This document shows positions 62,967 through 64,000 of a stretch of 64,000 nt of DNA, piece by piece. Each line of letters begins with the position of its first letter. The stretch's first letter is position 1. The position numbers were made by a program, and so were the translations under genes. The notes beneath the pieces were generated by a model, which searched no databases, had not been told where the DNA came from, and saw nothing but the letters and a program-made list of their open reading frames with translations. Source of the DNA: Theobroma cacao (taxonomy: Eukaryota; Streptophyta; Magnoliopsida; Malvales; Malvaceae); the NCBI RefSeq assembly GCF_000208745.1, contig NC_030851.1:8819604-8883603 (forward strand), written 5' to 3'.

Positions 62967-64000
62967 ATGTTGTTATACGAAAAACCCTACCTCCATCCCT
63001 CCATGAAGGCTGATTTGGCAGGCGATTCTCCTTCGCTAGCCAGTATTCATGACTCCTTATCAAATGAGAAAGCAAGATTTAAACGAGTACGATTGAGCAT
63101 GGGAGAAACCTCTGAACAATCTGGCCAAAATGCAGAGGCTGGGCAAAATCCACATATTGAATTAGAAGAAAACGTGAAACCTTCATATCGTAATATGCTT
63201 GTTAGTGGAGGTCATGTCCTTGGCATGGAGAACAATTATGTTGAGGAGGCTGAAGAGTTTATTTGTGAATTTGATTCTGATGATGAAGCTATGGATCTGG
63301 CATCAAAGGGATGCTTTATTTACTTGACCAATGAGGAAAAGAAACGTATCTGATAGCCCTGGAATCATACATTGATTATGAAGCTGCTAGGTCATGATAT
63401 TAGTTATACCTATCTGTGTAACAGAGTCAGGCAATTATGGTAATTGCAGGGAGAGTTTCCAGCAGTAGACTTGGACAAGGGCTATTACTACTTCCGGTTC
63501 AGCAATAAGTCTAATTATTTTCATGTTTTAACTGATGGGCCATGGATCATTGTAGGGCATTACCTCACCATTAAACTGTGGTCTCCAAGATTTAGGTTAA
63601 AAGAAGGAACAGTATACTTAGTTGCGGCTTGGATCCGTTTGCTAGGAATGCCATTGGAGTTTTACGATCGCGTTGTACTAGCAAGGATCAGAAATGCTGT
63701 AGGCCGAACATTGAAGATAGATCGCACAACATCTGAACCTTCCAGAGGTAAGTTTGCATGGTTATGTTTAAAGGTGGACCTTAGAAAACCATTGGTACCA
63801 AAAGTGTTTATAGGTGGACGTTGGCAGAGACTTGAGTATGAAGGTCTTCGGATTGTGTGTTTTCAATGTGGGTGATTAAGTCACAATACCAAAGTCTACC
63901 CTGCTAAGAGAATGGATAAGGAAAATGAGAGTGAAGATAAAGAATTAAACATGGTGGAGCAAAACAAAACTTGGGAGGAGTATGAAAACTTGAAATTTGG
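62967..64000 (+). pseudogene. LINE ORF1 relic (DUF4283 and zinc knuckle), runs off the window
   Basis: An N-terminal acidic region (62967-63353) ends in stops. The DUF4283 domain begins near 63359 (PWNHTLIMKLLGHDISY) and continues through a TAA near 63441 into GEFPAVDLDKGYYYFRFSN, DGPWIIVGHYLTIKLWSP, AAWIRLLGMPLEFYD, RIRNAVGRTLKID and GKFAWLCLKVDL, ending CFQCG. The knuckle then hits TGA at 63873-63875 and its last Cys reads Tyr. DUF4283 plus zf-CCHC_4 is the nucleic-acid-binding ORF1 of plant L1-type LINEs. The strand matches the ORF2 fragment at 56-57.8 kb, but they are separate insertions. Confidence 0.8.

Overview
The window is nuclear DNA of a flowering plant, most likely a eudicot. Genes are intron-rich with GT-AG introns, intergenic DNA is very AT-rich, and much of it consists of Ty1/copia, LINE, hAT-like, MULE-like and MITE insertions. 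The readable families (MIKC*-type MADS-box, class I formin, cytosolic beta-amylase, CYP81-like P450, terpene synthase, GeBP/storekeeper) are plant families. The species cannot be fixed from sequence alone. Two assembly gaps are present: one N near 31325 and 93 Ns at 59296-59388.

Layout. 0-5 kb: two perfect GC-rich hairpins, an antisense copia gag relic, a 750-bp MITE and AT-rich DNA. 5.25-5.75 kb (-): a small membrane-anchored proline-rich protein. 7.97-14.95 kb (+): a seven-exon beta-amylase gene broken by a 1-bp insertion and by a 3.9-kb copia element (10065-14006, antisense) inside exon 5. The element has 457-bp LTRs, a 5-bp target duplication, a primer-binding site and a polypurine tract, but no reverse transcriptase domain. 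15.1-16.2 kb: an hAT-like element with an 8-bp target duplication. 17.6-23.2 kb (+): a decayed second copia element with a repeat-rich leader, split by a 1.5-kb insertion. 23.2-27.9 kb (-): a MULE-like segment with a DUF1985/ULP-type gene relic and two related minisatellites. 28.2-28.6 kb (-): a terpene synthase fragment. 28.8-34.3 kb: an hAT-like element and four MITEs. 34.5 kb (-): tRNA-Ala(AGC).

36.4-38.3 kb (+): an apparently intact MIKC*-type MADS-box gene. 40.4-45.3 kb (+): an apparently intact class I formin (918 codons). 48-49.4 kb: a non-coding repeat full of AACCGATTA-like motifs. 49.5-50.6 kb (+): a GeBP/storekeeper pseudogene. 51.1-52.3 kb: a degenerate tandem repeat with an hAT-like insertion in one unit. 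54.1-55.8 and 60.2-62.6 kb (+): two CYP81-like pseudogenes in direct orientation that share one nonsense codon. Between them lie a LINE 3' fragment and a gap-containing MITE. 63-64 kb (+): a decayed LINE ORF1 (DUF4283 type) running off the end.

The probable working genes are the proline-rich protein, the MADS factor, the formin and the tRNA. They share no operon or visible pathway. I see no convincing new multi-gene system. The most informative features are the beta-amylase disruption, the copia element lacking RT, the MULE-like segment with its minisatellites, and the shared lesion in the P450 pair.
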